Of a stretch of DNA of 64,000 nucleotides, positions 22,501-34,284 are shown piece by piece. The DNA comes from Arachis hypogaea (taxonomy: Eukaryota; Streptophyta; Magnoliopsida; Fabales; Fabaceae). The notes under the pieces were generated by a model, which saw only the letters and a list, made by a program, of their open reading frames with translations, did no database searches and was not told where the DNA came from. Each line of letters begins with the position of its first letter. The stretch's first letter is position 1. The position numbers and the translations under genes are program-made. Location: contig NC_092051.1 of assembly GCF_003086295.3 (NCBI RefSeq), positions 74,401,772 to 74,465,771 of the forward strand, written 5' to 3'.

Positions 22501-24006
22501 CAAGAAGAACTCCATCCACAGCCCGAAAGAGAAATAGAGAAAGTTCAGATCGGAAATACCTCAGACAAAACAACTAATATTGGCACGATCCTGAAGGGAG
22601 ACACAAAAGAATTACTAGTACAGTTTATACGAGATAATGTCGATCTCTTCGCATGGAAAGCTGCAGACATGCCAGGCATAGACCCCAAGCTAATGAGTCA
22701 CAAGTTGGCAGTCTATCCAGGATCTCGGCCGGTACAATAGAGACGAAGAAAACTTGGGCCAGAACGATCCCAAGCTGTGGAAGAACAGGTACAAGCACTA
22801 CTGGAGGCAGGATTCATAAGAGAAGTCAAGTACCCACTATGGCTAGCTAACTTCGTCTTGGTGAAAAAATCAAATGGGAAATGGCGAATGTGCACCGACT
22901 ACACCAATCTCAACAAATCCTGCCCAAAAGATCCTTACCCACTCCCAAGTATCGACGCTCTGGTAGATGCTTCATCCGGATATAGATACCTCTCATTTAT
23001 GGATGCATATTCCGGATACAACAAAATCCCCATGTATCCACCAGATTAAGAAAAGACCTCGTTTTTAATGCCAAAAGCAAATTACTGCTACATTGTGATG
23101 CCTTTCGGTCTCAAAAATGCGGGAGCTACGTATCAAAGTCTAATGAATAAAGTCTTTTCAGATCATATCGGAAAAATCATGGAAGTCTACGTGGACGACA
23201 TGTTAATAAAGACACAAAGCGAAGAGACATTACTGTCCGACCTGGCTCAAGTGTTCGACACTATAAGGAAGCATGACATGCGACTCAATCCCGCAAAATG
23301 CACCTTTGCAGTAGAAGCGGGCAAATTCTTAGGTTTCATGCTCACACAAAGAGGAATTGAAGCAAATCCGGACAAATGCCAGGCCATACTCAACATGAAG
23401 AGCCCAACTTGTGTCAGAGAGGTACAACAACTCAACAGGAGATTAGCAGCCTTATCCAGATTCTTAGCGGGATCAGTAATAAGATCTCTCCCCTTCTATG
23501 CCACTTTAAGGAAAGGAAAGAAGTTCGAATGGACAATGGAATGCGAGCAAGCCTTCCAGGATTTCAAAAATTTCCTGGGACGACCACCTATCCTAACTCA
23601 ACCATGAGAGGAAGAACCACTCGTATTATACCTTGCGGTAGGAAGTCAGGCAGTAAGCTCAGCACTGGTTCGAGAGGACGACAAAGGGCAACAACCTGTA
23701 TACTTCATTAGTAAAGTGCTGCAGGGATCCGAGCTGAACTACCAAAAAATAGAAAAGTTTGCCTACACTCTCATACTGACATCTCGACGACTTCGCCCGT
23801 AATTCCAGGCTGACACCATTAAGGTTCGGACTGACCAGCCAATAAAAGCGATACTGCAGAAAACAGATTTAGCAGACAGAATTTTACAATGGGTAGTCGA
23901 GTTATCCGAGTTCGACCTCCAATATGAAGCTCGGACAGCCATCAAATCACAATACATGGCCGACTTCATTGCTGAATTCACAGATACCCTGGAAACTCCC
24001 ACAGAA
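22501..24006 (+). pseudogene. Reverse transcriptase and first RNase H of Tat-1
   Basis: Fingers and palm motifs run KSNGKWRMCTDYTNLN and FMDAYSGYN; the catalytic YVDD box is at 23188-23199. The template-like FLGFMLTQRGIE and the connection region follow, then the first RNase H (about 23600-24000). Stops are at 22738-22740, 23047-23049 (TAA, shared with Tat-2), near 23605, and later. It would copy element RNA into DNA using the tRNA primer. Confidence 0.9.
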
Positions 24007-24009
24007 TAG

Positions 24010-24417
24010 AATCTCTACGTGGACGGGTCTTCAAATAAGACTGGAAGCGGCGCAGGTGTGATAATAGAAAGCAACCAAGGAACCCAAGTTGAGCTTTCCC
24101 TCAAATTTGGGTTTCCAGCCTCAAACAACCATACAAAATATGAAGGGTTACTAGCTGGTTTGAAGCTGGCTAAGGAGGTTGGAGCTAAAAAACTCAACAT
24201 CTTCAGCGATTCACAAGTAGTCACCTCACAAATAACAGGGAGCTACCAAGCCAAAGATCCCACCATGAAAAAGTATTTGGATAAAACCAAGGAACGGCTC
24301 GGACAACTCAGGGAATATAAGATCTGCCACATACCCCGCGAACAAAATGCTCGAGCTGATGCACTCTCAAAACTAGCCAGCACCAAACCAGGGGGCAACA
24401 ACAGAAGCCTCATTTAG
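24010..24417 (+). pseudogene. Second (archaeal-type) RNase H of Tat-1
   Basis: LYVDGSSNKTGSGAGVI gives the first catalytic Asp. The acidic site in the middle strand is YEGLLAGLKLA (YEALLAGLKLA in Tat-2), then FSDSQVV and a C-terminal ARADALSKLAS. This additional RNase H is diagnostic for the Tat lineage. TAG at 24007-24009 separates it from the preceding domain, at the tryptophan codon that is TGA in Tat-2. TAG at 24415 is a private stop. Confidence 0.86.
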
Positions 24418-24420
24418 GAA

Positions 24421-25714
24421 ATGCTGCAAAATCCATCAATCTCGGAAGAGGAAAAAGTCCTAGCCATAACAAGTCAGGATCAAGTATGGATGACCCCCAT
24501 AATTAATTACCTCAAAACAGAAACACTCCCCGCAAATGAGAATGAGGCAAAGAGGTTAAAACAGGAGGCTCAGTACTACACCATCATAAACAACACCCTA
24601 TATAAAAGAGGGATTTCAATAGCACTACTAAAATGTGTGCCGACCTCCAACACAAGGGAAGTTTTAGAGGAAGTACATAGTGGTATTTGTGGTAATCATC
24701 TCGGAGCATAAGCTCTCACCAAAAAAGTACTCCGGGCGGGATTTATTGGCCAACTCTACAAAAGGAAGCTACAGAGTTTGTAAGGACATGCCCACCATGC
24801 CAGAAACATGCCAACTTTTACATCATCCCGCCAGAAGAGCTCATCAGCGTAACATCGTCTTGGCCATTTGCAAAATGGGGACTCGATCTTCTCGGACCCT
24901 TTCCCCAGGGATCGGGACAAGATAAATTCCTCATAGTCGGGGTAGACTATTTCACAAAGTGGATCGAGGCAGAGCCCCTAGCCAGCACCACTGCTCAAAG
25001 GAGTCGGAAATTCCTATATATTGTCACAAGGTTTGGGGTTCCATACTCCATCACTACAGACAGTGGCACCCAATTCATAGACACGGGCTTCAGAAAGTTA
25101 GTAGCCGACTTAAACATAAAACACCAGTTCACCTCCGTTGAACATCTCCAAGCCAATGGACAAGCCGAAGCAGCCAACAAAGTCATATTGGCTGGGCTGA
25201 AACATAGACTGCAAAATGCAAAGGGAGCCTGGGCCGAAGAACTTCCACAAGTCCTATGGGCATATCGAACAACGCCACATTCCACCACAAACGAATCACC
25301 ATTTTGACTAGCATACGGAGTGGAGGCAATGATCCCAGTAGAGGTCGAGGAAAGGTCGCCTAGAGTGGTTCATTACAATGAGGAAGCCAACTCCCAACTT
25401 CAAAGGGAAGAGCTCGACCTACTTCCTGAAATCCAAGAAAAAGCTCGGATCAGGGAAGAAGCACTAAAATGTCGAATGGCTTCCAGATATAATCAAAAGG
25501 TAGTACCGAGAGGTTTCGCTGAGAATGATCTCATCCTAATCCGAAATGATATTGAAACAACTCGACCCGGAGAAGGAAAGCTGGCAGCAAACTGGAAACG
25601 ACCCTACTGAGTCATAGAAGTACTTAGGAAGGGCTTCTATAGACTGTCCGAACTCGAGGGACGAGAGCTTCCCAGATCATGGCACGCCTGCAACCTAAGA
25701 AGGTACTATAGCTA
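24421..25714 (+). pseudogene. Integrase of Tat-1
   Basis: It has an HHCC zinc-binding region (EVHSGICGNH then CPTC-like, with a one-base deletion near 24742 against Tat-2). The catalytic core has WGLDLLGPFP, TDSGTQF (Asp near 25059) and EHLQANGQAEAANK. The C-terminal region ends RSWHACNLRRYY at 25714. TGA at 25305-25307 (SPF-stop-LAYG) is shared with Tat-2; TGA at 25608 is private. A 6-bp deletion near 25021 is also private. No chromodomain is visible. Confidence 0.87.
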
Positions 25715-26179
25715 GAGAAGGTAAAAGATCTCATCATAGGATGCACTCTTTTTCCTGAAAAGGTTTTTTAATGAGGCACCAAGTTGAGATTCAGAAATTA
25801 TCCGACTTAAAGGGATGAAAAAACTCCCACATGTATATATTTACACTTTCTTTTAAATAAAACATATTTTAGATATTCTACAAATTTTCAAGACGCATTA
25901 ATCTGAAGCATTCATCGTTCGATTATAAAGCAACAGATCGGCAGAAAAGTGTAAAACAGATTCACTGCACGATCACAATAAAGACCAATAGAGATGAAAA
26001 TGCGATTCATCTAAAGGTCGACCAAACAAAGATAGAAACCACCTTCTACAAATCGGCAAGATGAACACAGAATAATGCAAGAAGTTATCAAAAGTGATCT
26101 GGAAAAAGAACCTGACGAGGTCTTATGGATTGCTAAATAATAACTTAAAGACTGACCGACGTTAAAAAGTCAGACCAAG
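25715..26179 (+). other. Start of Tat-1 3' untranslated region
   Basis: No gene. It matches Tat-2 58551-58797 up to the point where Tat-2 is broken. Confidence 0.75.
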
Positions 26180-27040
26180 TCAACCCAAGTTATCAGCAAA
26201 TCCCTGGAAAGAGGTCTGGACAACCCTATAAAAGAGGAATTGCTATAACTTAGAAGAGATCGACATAAAGAAGTTGGTCTCCTACAACGGACAAGTTATA
26301 AAAGTAATCCCTGAAAGAGACCTGACAAAGGTCCAAGAAAGAGGATTACAAAATAACTTAGAAGAGATCGACAAAAGAAGTCGGTCTCTTACAACGGACA
26401 AGTTATAAAAGTAATCCCTGAAAGAGACTTGACAAAGGTCCAAGAAAGAGGATTACAAAATAACTTAGAAGAGATCGACATAAAGAAGTCGGCCTCCTAC
26501 AACAAACAAGTTATAAAAAGTAATCCCTGAAAGAGACCTGACAAAGGTCCAAGAAAGAGGATTACAAAATAACTTAGAAGAGATCGACCTAAAGAAGTCG
26601 GTCTCCTACAACAAACAAGTTATAAAAAGTAATCCCTGAAAGAGACCTGACAAAGGTCCAAGAAAGAGGATTACAAAATAACTTAGAAGAGATCGACATA
26701 AAGAAGTCGGTCTCCTACAACAAACAAGTTATAAAAGTAGTCCCTGAAAGAGACCTGACAAAGGTCTAAAAAAGAGGATTACAAAAATAACTTAGAAAAG
26801 GATGACGCAAGAAGTCGGTCTCCTACAACAAACAAGTTATAAAAGTAGTCCCTGAAAGAGACCTGACAAAGGTCCGAAAAAGAGGATTACAAAAATAACT
26901 TAGAAAAGGATGACGCAAAGAAGTCGGTCTCCTGCAACAGACAAGTTATAAAAGTAGTCCCTGAAAGAGACCTGACAAAGGTCCAAAAAAGAGGACTACA
27001 AAAATAACTGGAAAGAGGACCAACGTAAAGAAATCGGTTA
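26180..27040 (+). repeat. Tandem array of about eight 108-bp units in Tat-1 3' region
   Basis: The anchor ACAAGTTAT recurs at 26291, 26398, 26507, 26615, 26724, 26832 and 26941, giving periods of 107-109 bp, with a degenerate unit before the first. The consensus includes CCCTGAAAGAGACCTGACAA and GAGATCGACATAAAGAAGTC. It lies between integrase and the antisense ORF. Confidence 0.93.
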
Positions 27041-27420
27041 TGGATGGCCAGAAATAAATACAAGTAAGAGCTAGAAAACCGAAACACGAGTTGGATCCCC
27101 ACATCCACAAAGGATCCAAGCTACAAGCAATAAGTACAAAGCAATCTAAAGAGGCCGAGCAGCAAGGTTTCAGCATTCTCAAAACCCAGAAAGGTGCCAA
27201 GACAAGTGCAAACAAACATGATATAAAATGAATTATTATAAACAAGCTTCAGGATCAGGCCCAAAGCTTGAAAGCTACTTGTTGTTTTTTCAAAATAAAA
27301 AGTTGCTAAACAAGCAACTAGAAGGAGTATCAACAATCAGCAAAATATTCAAATTACAGAATAAAGAGTTTAAAAAATCCCACAAGTCGGGCTATCTACA
27401 CAAACATCCAAGAAAAATTA

Positions 27421-29300
27421 GCTAAGATCGGGAGCCTTCTCGGTAGCATCAGTCTGGGGTGAAGGAGGGCGAGCTTGGAGAGGCACTGCATCCACCGTAC
27501 CGTCGTCTCTATTCAGAATTTGACAATCAAGATCTAATTCTGGACGAGCAATCCTAGCAGGAGGAACTATAGAGGTCGACACTTTAGCAGCAGGCGCAGA
27601 GGGAGGTTCGACATCATCATCATCTTGGTCGACGCGGACAATCTTACCATCCATCACAATGTTGTCCAAGCTAAAAAGAGTAAGATCGACCTCAAGAGTG
27701 AGAACTTGAACCTGCTCCTTCAAATTATCATAAGCAGCGTTTACGCTGCCGACAAGGTGACCTTGGAGCTCGGAATAGTCAACTCGGGCAGACTCCAACT
27801 CATCCCTCAGACGTATCACCTCCCAATAAGATGTGACATAACTATATTTATGCCTCAACGCAGTGGTCCTCGGCCAATCTCACAGAAGCCGCCAGGGCAA
27901 GAGAGCTAGCCTTTTCGTTCTCCAGATCCATCTCCAGTTTGGCTACTTTTACCTCAAGCTCCTCTTTCAAGCCCTTCCTCTGGTCGAATTCCTGTTTTGC
28001 CTCCTCCATGAAGGCTTTGGTGGCATGGAGAGGAAGATTTTGAGCCGTTCGGTACAAGGCAGCTCCCATATGTGCCATTTTTACACTACTCCGAGTTATA
28101 AAGTCCAAATGACAAAGAAGTGATACATCATCCATAGGGAGGACACCGTATGGACCGATCTGCTGATCTACGAACTCGACCGCGTCAAAATCAAGGGCAT
28201 CAAGGTTGAAAGTCTCAATTGTTTTTTGTTTCTTGTTGGGAGGAGCACCAGAAGTAGTAGCGGAAGACTGCGGAGGCTCGGCCAGGCGAACCCTAGGAGT
28301 GGGAATTACCCTCCTCGGGCCAGAAGATCTCGGCACGGGCGGCTTCACCGGAACTTGGGAAGATCCCTCTCCCACCACCTTGGCCGAGATATTTTGAGCA
28401 GCTGCAGCCTTCTTTGCTTTCTTGTAGGCCTTCATGGAATCGTTGTTTTTCGACATCTCTGAAAATACAGAATCGACTACAGCAATGGGTTACAATTACA
28501 AAAAGAAGAAGCAAAACTAAAAAGCAAGTATAGAAACAAGTCAGACACTACCCAAAGCAGTTCGAATCAAAGATGGATCACTCAAAAATCTTTTCATATC
28601 AAGATGGGGTGGTTCCCCCCATAAATCTTCAAGAACAATTACAAAAGCCCACTCAACCTCGTCAAGCATCTCCCATGTAATACGAGACACTCTCACATTC
28701 TTTTGCCATTCTAGAGGAAAGGCAGGCTCATCATTTTCATCAAGAAAAAAGGGGCGGGCCCCCTCAACAGCACGGACTCGGAAGAAATAATTTTTAAAAT
28801 CTTTAAAAGACTCATCGTACATGGCAAAAACTTTATGCCCCTGGGCCGACCTGAAAGAAACCCAGGAAGCTTTCCTTTTGGAAGACCCTATGGGCTTGGC
28901 AGAAACAAAAAGATAGACGAAAAGAGTCTGAGAAGGTGTTATGCCTAACTCTTGGCAAAGCAGCTAAAAAATCTTGATAAAACCCCAGGAATTCGGTCTC
29001 GAAAGCAGTTAAAGGAAAGGTAATGTCAAACTGGCTGAAGAAATATTCATAGGCGTAGAAAAAGGGACGCTCCCCCTCGACAGAAGTAGGAAAGCAAACC
29101 CTCTCGTCAGAGTCGGGTGCCACAAGCTCATAATCTCTCTCTCGGGCACCACCACCACAAACCCTATGACGTTTCCTCAGCTCTACACAAAACTCAGCAT
29201 CCACAACAGAGACACACATTAAGACAAGGGAGTCCAGCCAATCGGACATCCCCTCGGGAACTTTAGAAGACATCTCTACAATGTTATGACGAGAAGACAT
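27421..29300 (-). pseudogene. Antisense ORF (aORF) of Tat-1, gypsy-type transposon protein
   Basis: ATG at 29300 (minus). The first part, with YEYFFSQFDITFPLTAFE, resembles the Pfam family described as putative gypsy-type transposon. The frame shifts at the A6 run at 28966-28971, and the alternative frame gives the expected continuation through QGHKVFAMYDESFKDF. A GT-AG intron (28551-28459, 93 bp) joins RTAL to MSKNND in frame. Exon 2 has a nuclear-signal-like KKAKKAAAAQ, a Pro-rich linker, PPNKKQK and a coiled coil (EELEVKVAKLEMDLENEK). A second frameshift lies near 27870; the end is at 27421. Antisense ORFs in this place are known for Tat elements; their role is unknown. Confidence 0.82.
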
Positions 29301-30312
29301 GAGGCCAACTAATCCTACAATAAGAAAAGAAGATCGGATTACTAAAAAAACATCTCAGACGAGGGGCAAAACAACTCGACTAATATGATACAGAAGAACA
29401 AACAGAAAAAGAAAACCCCAAGACTCAAACCAAAGCCCTGGGGCATCCTTTGGAGGCAATAACAAAGCAATGATTCAGGAAAAATCTACAGTTTACGTCC
29501 ATCTCTCAAACAAGAAAAGTCAAATCACAAACATTTCAGAAAGACAAAACACAAAAAGTCATCAAAGCCACTATCTTTTTACAGTCTATCAGCAAAAAGC
29601 ATCGACAACATCAAACACGCCAAGCGGAAATCGTCAAAGGCATAACCTTTTTTCAGAATCAAACAAAATCATCATCAAAGGCACAAACAGAAACGGTGAT
29701 AACATGCAAAAGCCTTAAGAACATCAAGCAACAGGAAAGATGAAAAGGTTCAAGCAAAAGGGCAAAGAAACTCCCAGAACACACATTACAACAGCAATCA
29801 GGCACAGCAAAAGCAGAAAGATCCAAACTTTCTCCAAATAAAATCAAAACTTTTTCAAAACCAGACAGTGAAAATGACATGAGAAAGGAAGAAAAACTAA
29901 CCTGAATAGAGAAAGAAGCTTCAAAGGAGATTGAAGATGGAAAGATGGAATCATCCAGAGAATTGCCAAAATGATGATGAGGCAAAATGCAGGCGAAAAC
30001 AGAAAGTGAGAAAGTGAAGGGAGAAGTTACAAAGAAAGACGAAGAAGAGAAACCATTTTTTGATCGTGAATTCCAAAAATAAAAGCCAAAGAAACGGGCA
30101 ATCAAAACCAATTAATGAAGGTATTTAAAGCTTCGCATATTTCCAAAGCCAAAGCGCTGATATAAAAACGCGCGCTCTTAGAGGAAAGCGTTCCACATTC
30201 AAAAAGGTTCTACAAAAGAAATCGACAAAATGCTCGAGTTCGGCTTCACTAGAGAAAGATCGAAGTCAAGGACTCTACCTCAAAGCAGAAGACTGAGCTC
30301 GAGCAGGGGCAC
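29301..30312. other. Region between aORF and 3' LTR of Tat-1
   Basis: Probably the aORF promoter and leader, read on the minus strand. A 150-codon minus ORF at 29659-30111 is Phe/Ser-rich and unsupported. The last bases before the LTR (GAGCAGGGGCAC) are the likely polypurine tract. Confidence 0.5.
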
Positions 30313-30401
30313 TGTTTACACCCTGGGCCGAGCTATCCGACCCGAGCTTTACTCTTATTCTACTAAAAACCTGCTTAATACCCATGCTAACTTAAGTATT
30401 T

Positions 30402-32278
30402 TGGTGAAAAATAAATTTCTCCTAAAATGCACAAATCTAACCGGCAAGTGTACCGGGTCGTATCAAGTAATAAAAACTCACGGGAGTGAGGTCGATCCCA
30501 CAGGGATTGAAGGATTGAGCAATTTTAGCTTAGTGGTTAAATTAGTCAAGCGAATCAAGATTTGGTTGAGTGTTTTGTGATTTGCAGAAATTAAATTGCA
30601 TGGAAGTAAAGAGAATAGGGAATTAAAGTGCTGAATCTTAAAGAACAAGAAATTAAATAGCAGAAACTTAGAATGCAAGAAATGTAAATAGCGGAATCTT
30701 AAAGTGCAAGAAATGTAAACAGCTGGAATTGTAAAGGGAATTGGGGATTGGATTTGCAGAATTTAAACAAGGAAAAGTAAATTGCATCAAGCAGAGAAGT
30801 AGAAGAAGGTTTGGGTTAGATTGGATCTTGAAGCAGAAAAGTAAATGAACATGAAAACAGTAAACAGAAAATGTAAAATTGGGAAATTAGATCTCAGGAC
30901 CCAGAGACTAGAAAACCAAGTCTAGATCTCAATGCCTTCCTAGATCCAACAAGAAATTGAAATTGAAATTCAAAGAGAGTGGATGAAGAGCAATTAACAG
31001 AAATTGAAATTCAATCAAGCAGTAAACAAAGCAGTCAGATCCAAGGTTGAGATTGAAATAGAATTTCTTCAATTCTCCAACCCAAAAATCCAAGACAATT
31101 GTAATTGAAATTGAAAGCAATAAAACTGAGAGGAAGAGAAGTGTATTCTCCTTCCCCAAGACAAAGAAATTAAAGATCACTCAATATCAAAAGCTCTCCG
31201 AAAACTATTATGAAAATTCCAAAAGAAAAGCTCTCCGAAGAACTTGAATTCTATCCTATTTATACACTTTCTTCCAATAATCTTCAAGCCTTGAGTTGGG
31301 CCTTTGCTCTTGGTGGAATTGGGTTGAAAGAGGCCTTGGTTGATTGCTCTTGGAGTTTGAAGAGGAACTAAAACGAACCAATTGAACCGGGTTTGAGTTT
31401 TGCAAAAGTTGGACCAAAAGTTTGAGCAAAAGTTAGGGGGCTAACTTTTGCCCAAACTTTTCATATCAGCAGCTATATCCATCTGATACCAACGTTGGTG
31501 CCAAAGTTAGGGGTCTAATTTTGGCCCTAACGTTGGCCTTACCTTGTGCTCTTGTGGCGCCAACGTTAGCCACCAAGTTAGGGGCTAACGTTGGCGCAAA
31601 CTTTTGCTCCTCCCCTTGTGATTTTCATGTGCCAACGTTAGCCACCAAGTTAGGGGGCTAACGTTGGCGCAAACTTTTGGTGCCCAGGGAGGTTTTCTTC
31701 ATGCCAACGTTAGCCTCAAAGTTAGGGGCTAACGTTGGCGCAAACTTTTGGTGCCCAGGGGTGATTTTCATGTGCCAACGTTAGCCTCAAAGTTAGGGGC
31801 TAACGTTGGCACAAACTTTTGGTACCCAGGGAGTGATTTTCAAGTTCCAACGTTAGCCCAAAAGTTAGGGGCTAATGTTGGGGCTAATTTTTCACCCAAA
31901 AGTTTGTGCAAAAGTTTGAGGCTAACTTTAGGTCCAGCTTTTTGCTTCCTGGTTCAATTTCACTTATTCCATTGTCTTCTCTTTACTCCTAGCTATTCCT
32001 TCTTGCTTCAACCTTTCTCCAAGCTTTCTTCACCTATCATTAATCAACCAAACACATCAAAGCTATGCTTAAAATCATGAGATATTCATTCTTTCATAAT
32101 ATGTAACAATTATAGTATAAAACCTCATGAAATAGCATGAATTCATACATGGTTGATTAAATCAAAGGAAACATGAAAATCTACCTAATTGGCTTGCTTG
32201 TGGCTCAAGAAAGTGCATAATTCTAATGAAAACAAAAGAAAAAGACTAGTTAAAATAGGCTAAGATGACCTGTCATCA
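30402..32278 (-). mobile_element. Solo LTR F
   Basis: On the minus strand it runs TGATGACAGG to TTTTTCACCA, 1877 bp. It has a U5-type end beside CGATCCCACAGGGATTG and hairpin CTCAC/GTGAG at 30477-30490. There is no primer site or internal region on either side, and no 5-bp duplication: TATTT on the left, GGTAC on the right. Confidence 0.78.
31495..31905 (-). repeat. Palindromic tandem array in LTR F
   Basis: Units with GCCAACGTTAGCC facing GGCTAACGTTGGC start near 31559, 31632, 31703, 31774 and 31847, a period of 71-73 bp. Flanking partial units share CAAACTTTTG. Confidence 0.88.
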
Positions 32279-32441
32279 GGTACCCCCCACCCTCCGGCGA
32301 CCAAGGATCAGAAGTGCAGCCAGTCCAACAAGTCGGACATAACAGCCCCGGCCGCCACCAGCCAGCCGGACACGTCATCTCCGACTAGTACAGAAGATCT
32401 CATCCGAGATCGGTTTACAGTTTCCAGTAACCCTTGGAACA

Positions 32442-32746
32442 AGCTCTAAGTTGCCCATCTGTCTCAAGAAAACCATATTCAAGTGGGATTATAAAGCTTA
32501 GAGATAAGAGGTTTACCCACTTGAATGAAAGGATGGATGGTGATGCCTTGGGGAGAGCTGTTTCCAATGGCCTTACAAGCTCCACTCCCTTGTGTTTTTC
32601 CTTGATTACTTCCACCTCTAGGCAAGTTTCTTCAACTTCCACCTTTTCCTCTTGCTTGACAACTTCTTCAAAACTTTCTTCTTGGTAGCTTTTGTCCAAT
32701 TCAATTTCTTCTTCATCATTTACCAAGGATTTTGGAGGTTGTATAT
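32442..32746 (-). pseudogene. Middle part of the family C orphan ORF (old copy)
   Basis: The minus frame is acidic and Glu-rich (QEEKVEVEETCLEVEVIKEK), then FKWVNLLSLSF and IPLEYGFLETDGQL, matching 37300-37500 of the younger copy. It joins 20016 once Tat-1 is removed. AGCTC at 32442-32446 is the right target duplication of Tat-1. Confidence 0.75.
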
Positions 32747-34279
32747 TGATGAGCGGATAATTTATACCCTTTTTGGCATTATTTTTACATAGTTTTTAGT
32801 ATGATTTAATTACTTTTTACTGTATTTTCATTAGTTTTTATTCAAAAATCACATTTCTGGACTTTACTATGAGTTTGTGTATTTTTCTGTGATTTTAGGT
32901 ATTTTCTGGCTGAAATTGAGGGACCTGAGCAAACATTTGATTCAGAGGCTGAAAAAGGACTGCAGATGCTGTTGGATTCTGACCCTCCTACACTCGAAGT
33001 GGATTTTCTGGAGCTACAGAAGCCCAATTGGCGCGCTCTCAATTGCGTTGGAAAGTAGACATCTTGGGCTTTGATGGCCAAACTGAAGTTCAAAGCCAGC
33101 CTAAAACTTTCTGGCGTAAAACGCCAGAACTGGTATAATTCTTGGCGTTAAATGCCCATTTTGGCACCCAGGGTGGCGTTTAACTCTAACCTTGGGCATA
33201 TGCACGTGAAAGCTTGAAAGCTCAGCCTAGACACGCACCAAGTTGGTCCCGAAAGTTGATTTCTACGCTATCTACACTTAGTTACTCAATTTCTGTAAAC
33301 CTAAGTTACTAGTTTAGTATAAAAACTACTTTTAGAGATTCATTTTGTAACTCATGACATTTTACACGTCATATTGTATCTTCTACAGAATGAGTCTCTA
33401 AACCCCATAGGTGGGGATGAGGAGCTCTGCTGTGTTTCAATGGATTAATACAATTACTACTATTTTCTATTCAATCACGCTTGATTCTATTCTAAGATAC
33501 TCACTCATACTTTAATATAGAGAATATGATGATCCGTGACACTCATCATTATCCTCAACCTATGAACGTGTGCCGGACAACCACTCCTATTCTATCTGAG
33601 CTCAACGTAGTCATTGGGTGATAGCTTGAGTGCGTATCTCTTGGGTTTCTAATCTACAGACCGAGTCCGGGGGTTAGAACCTTCGTGGTATAGGCTAGAA
33701 TCATTGGTAGCATTCCTAGGATCCGGAAAGTTTAAACCTTGTCTGTGGTATTCTGAGTAGGATCTGGGAAGGGATGACTATGACAAGCTTCAAACCTGCG
33801 AATGTTGGGCGCAGTGACAGTGTGCAAAAGGATAAGGGTCCTATTCCGACGCTAGCGGGAACCAACAGATGATTAGCCATACGGTAGCTGTACTTGGTAT
33901 TTTTCATCCGAGATGAGAAATCTGACAGTTGATTAGCCTTGCAGAGATCGTAGCTGGTATTTTTCATCCGAGAGGATCATACAGCTTGCCATTGAAGGAA
34001 GCCATGCGTGTTTGGAGAAGAAGACTGTAGGAAAGCAGAGATTCAGACAACAAAGCATCTTCAGAACCTCAACCTATTCCTCATTACTGAATCAAAAGTA
34101 CCATCTATTTTATGTCTTTTACTTTTCATAAACAAAATCATTTTATTATTAATCCCCTGACTAAGATTTACAAGATAACCATAGCTTGCTTCAAACCGGC
34201 AATCTCCGTGGGATTGACCCTTACTCATGTAAGGTATTACTTGGACGACCCAGTGCACTTGCTGGTTAGTTGTGCGGAG

Positions 34280-34284
34280 TTATG
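34280..34284. repeat. Target site duplication TTATG (left) of family C element
   Basis: TTATG abuts TGATAAACCCC; repeated at 51675-51679 after TTTCGTATCA. Confidence 0.93.

Larger units (their letters stand above)
20017..32441 (+). mobile_element. Tat-1: Tat-lineage Ty3/gypsy retrotransposon with antisense ORF
   Basis: Order: 5' LTR, tRNA-Asp type primer site, gag, protease, reverse transcriptase, RNase H, second (archaeal-type) RNase H, integrase, 108-bp tandem array, antisense ORF, 3' LTR. The second RNase H, the antisense ORF and the 3' tandem repeats are established hallmarks of the plant Tat lineage. Both LTRs and the duplication AGCTC are present. The 3' LTR has lost most of U3 and contains a solo LTR (F). 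Coding damage includes frameshifts near 21266 and 24742 and several stops. Confidence 0.93.
30313..32441 (+). mobile_element. 3' LTR of Tat-1, deleted and split by solo LTR F
   Basis: The pieces are 30313-30401 and 32279-32441. Against the 5' LTR, about 280 bp are missing after CGACCCGAG (the U3 region with TATA box). A further short segment (GGAGTCTCTTGCA-like) is missing where F is inserted. It ends CCTTGGAACA before AGCTC. Confidence 0.88.
17753..32746 (-). mobile_element. Old minus-strand fragment of family C, split by Tat-1
   Basis: The two pieces, 17753-20016 and 32442-32746, are contiguous once Tat-1 and one AGCTC are removed. On the minus strand they parallel the family C element at about 37230-39300: acidic orphan ORF, the GGTGGG hairpin, a CpG-dense block, then a long AT-rich stretch. 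The left end stops at element A and the right end at element D. No LTR of this copy is left in the window. It is the oldest layer here. Confidence 0.82.

Noticed and set aside
20017..25714. Tat-1 as an Ogre element specifically
   Set aside because: The LTRs are short (540 bp), the primer site is tRNA-Asp type and no ORF precedes gag, so only the broader Tat lineage is supported.
29659..30111. 150-codon minus ORF with hydrophobic segments
   Set aside because: Compositionally biased, no recognised motif, and upstream of the aORF. It could be part of an aORF leader, but I cannot support a gene.
17740..32750. TATAT after the 3' LTR of A and TATAT before the 5' LTR of D as one target duplication
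   Set aside because: One is in a TA microsatellite, both LTRs point the same way, and they flank an unrelated fragment. Chance is simpler.
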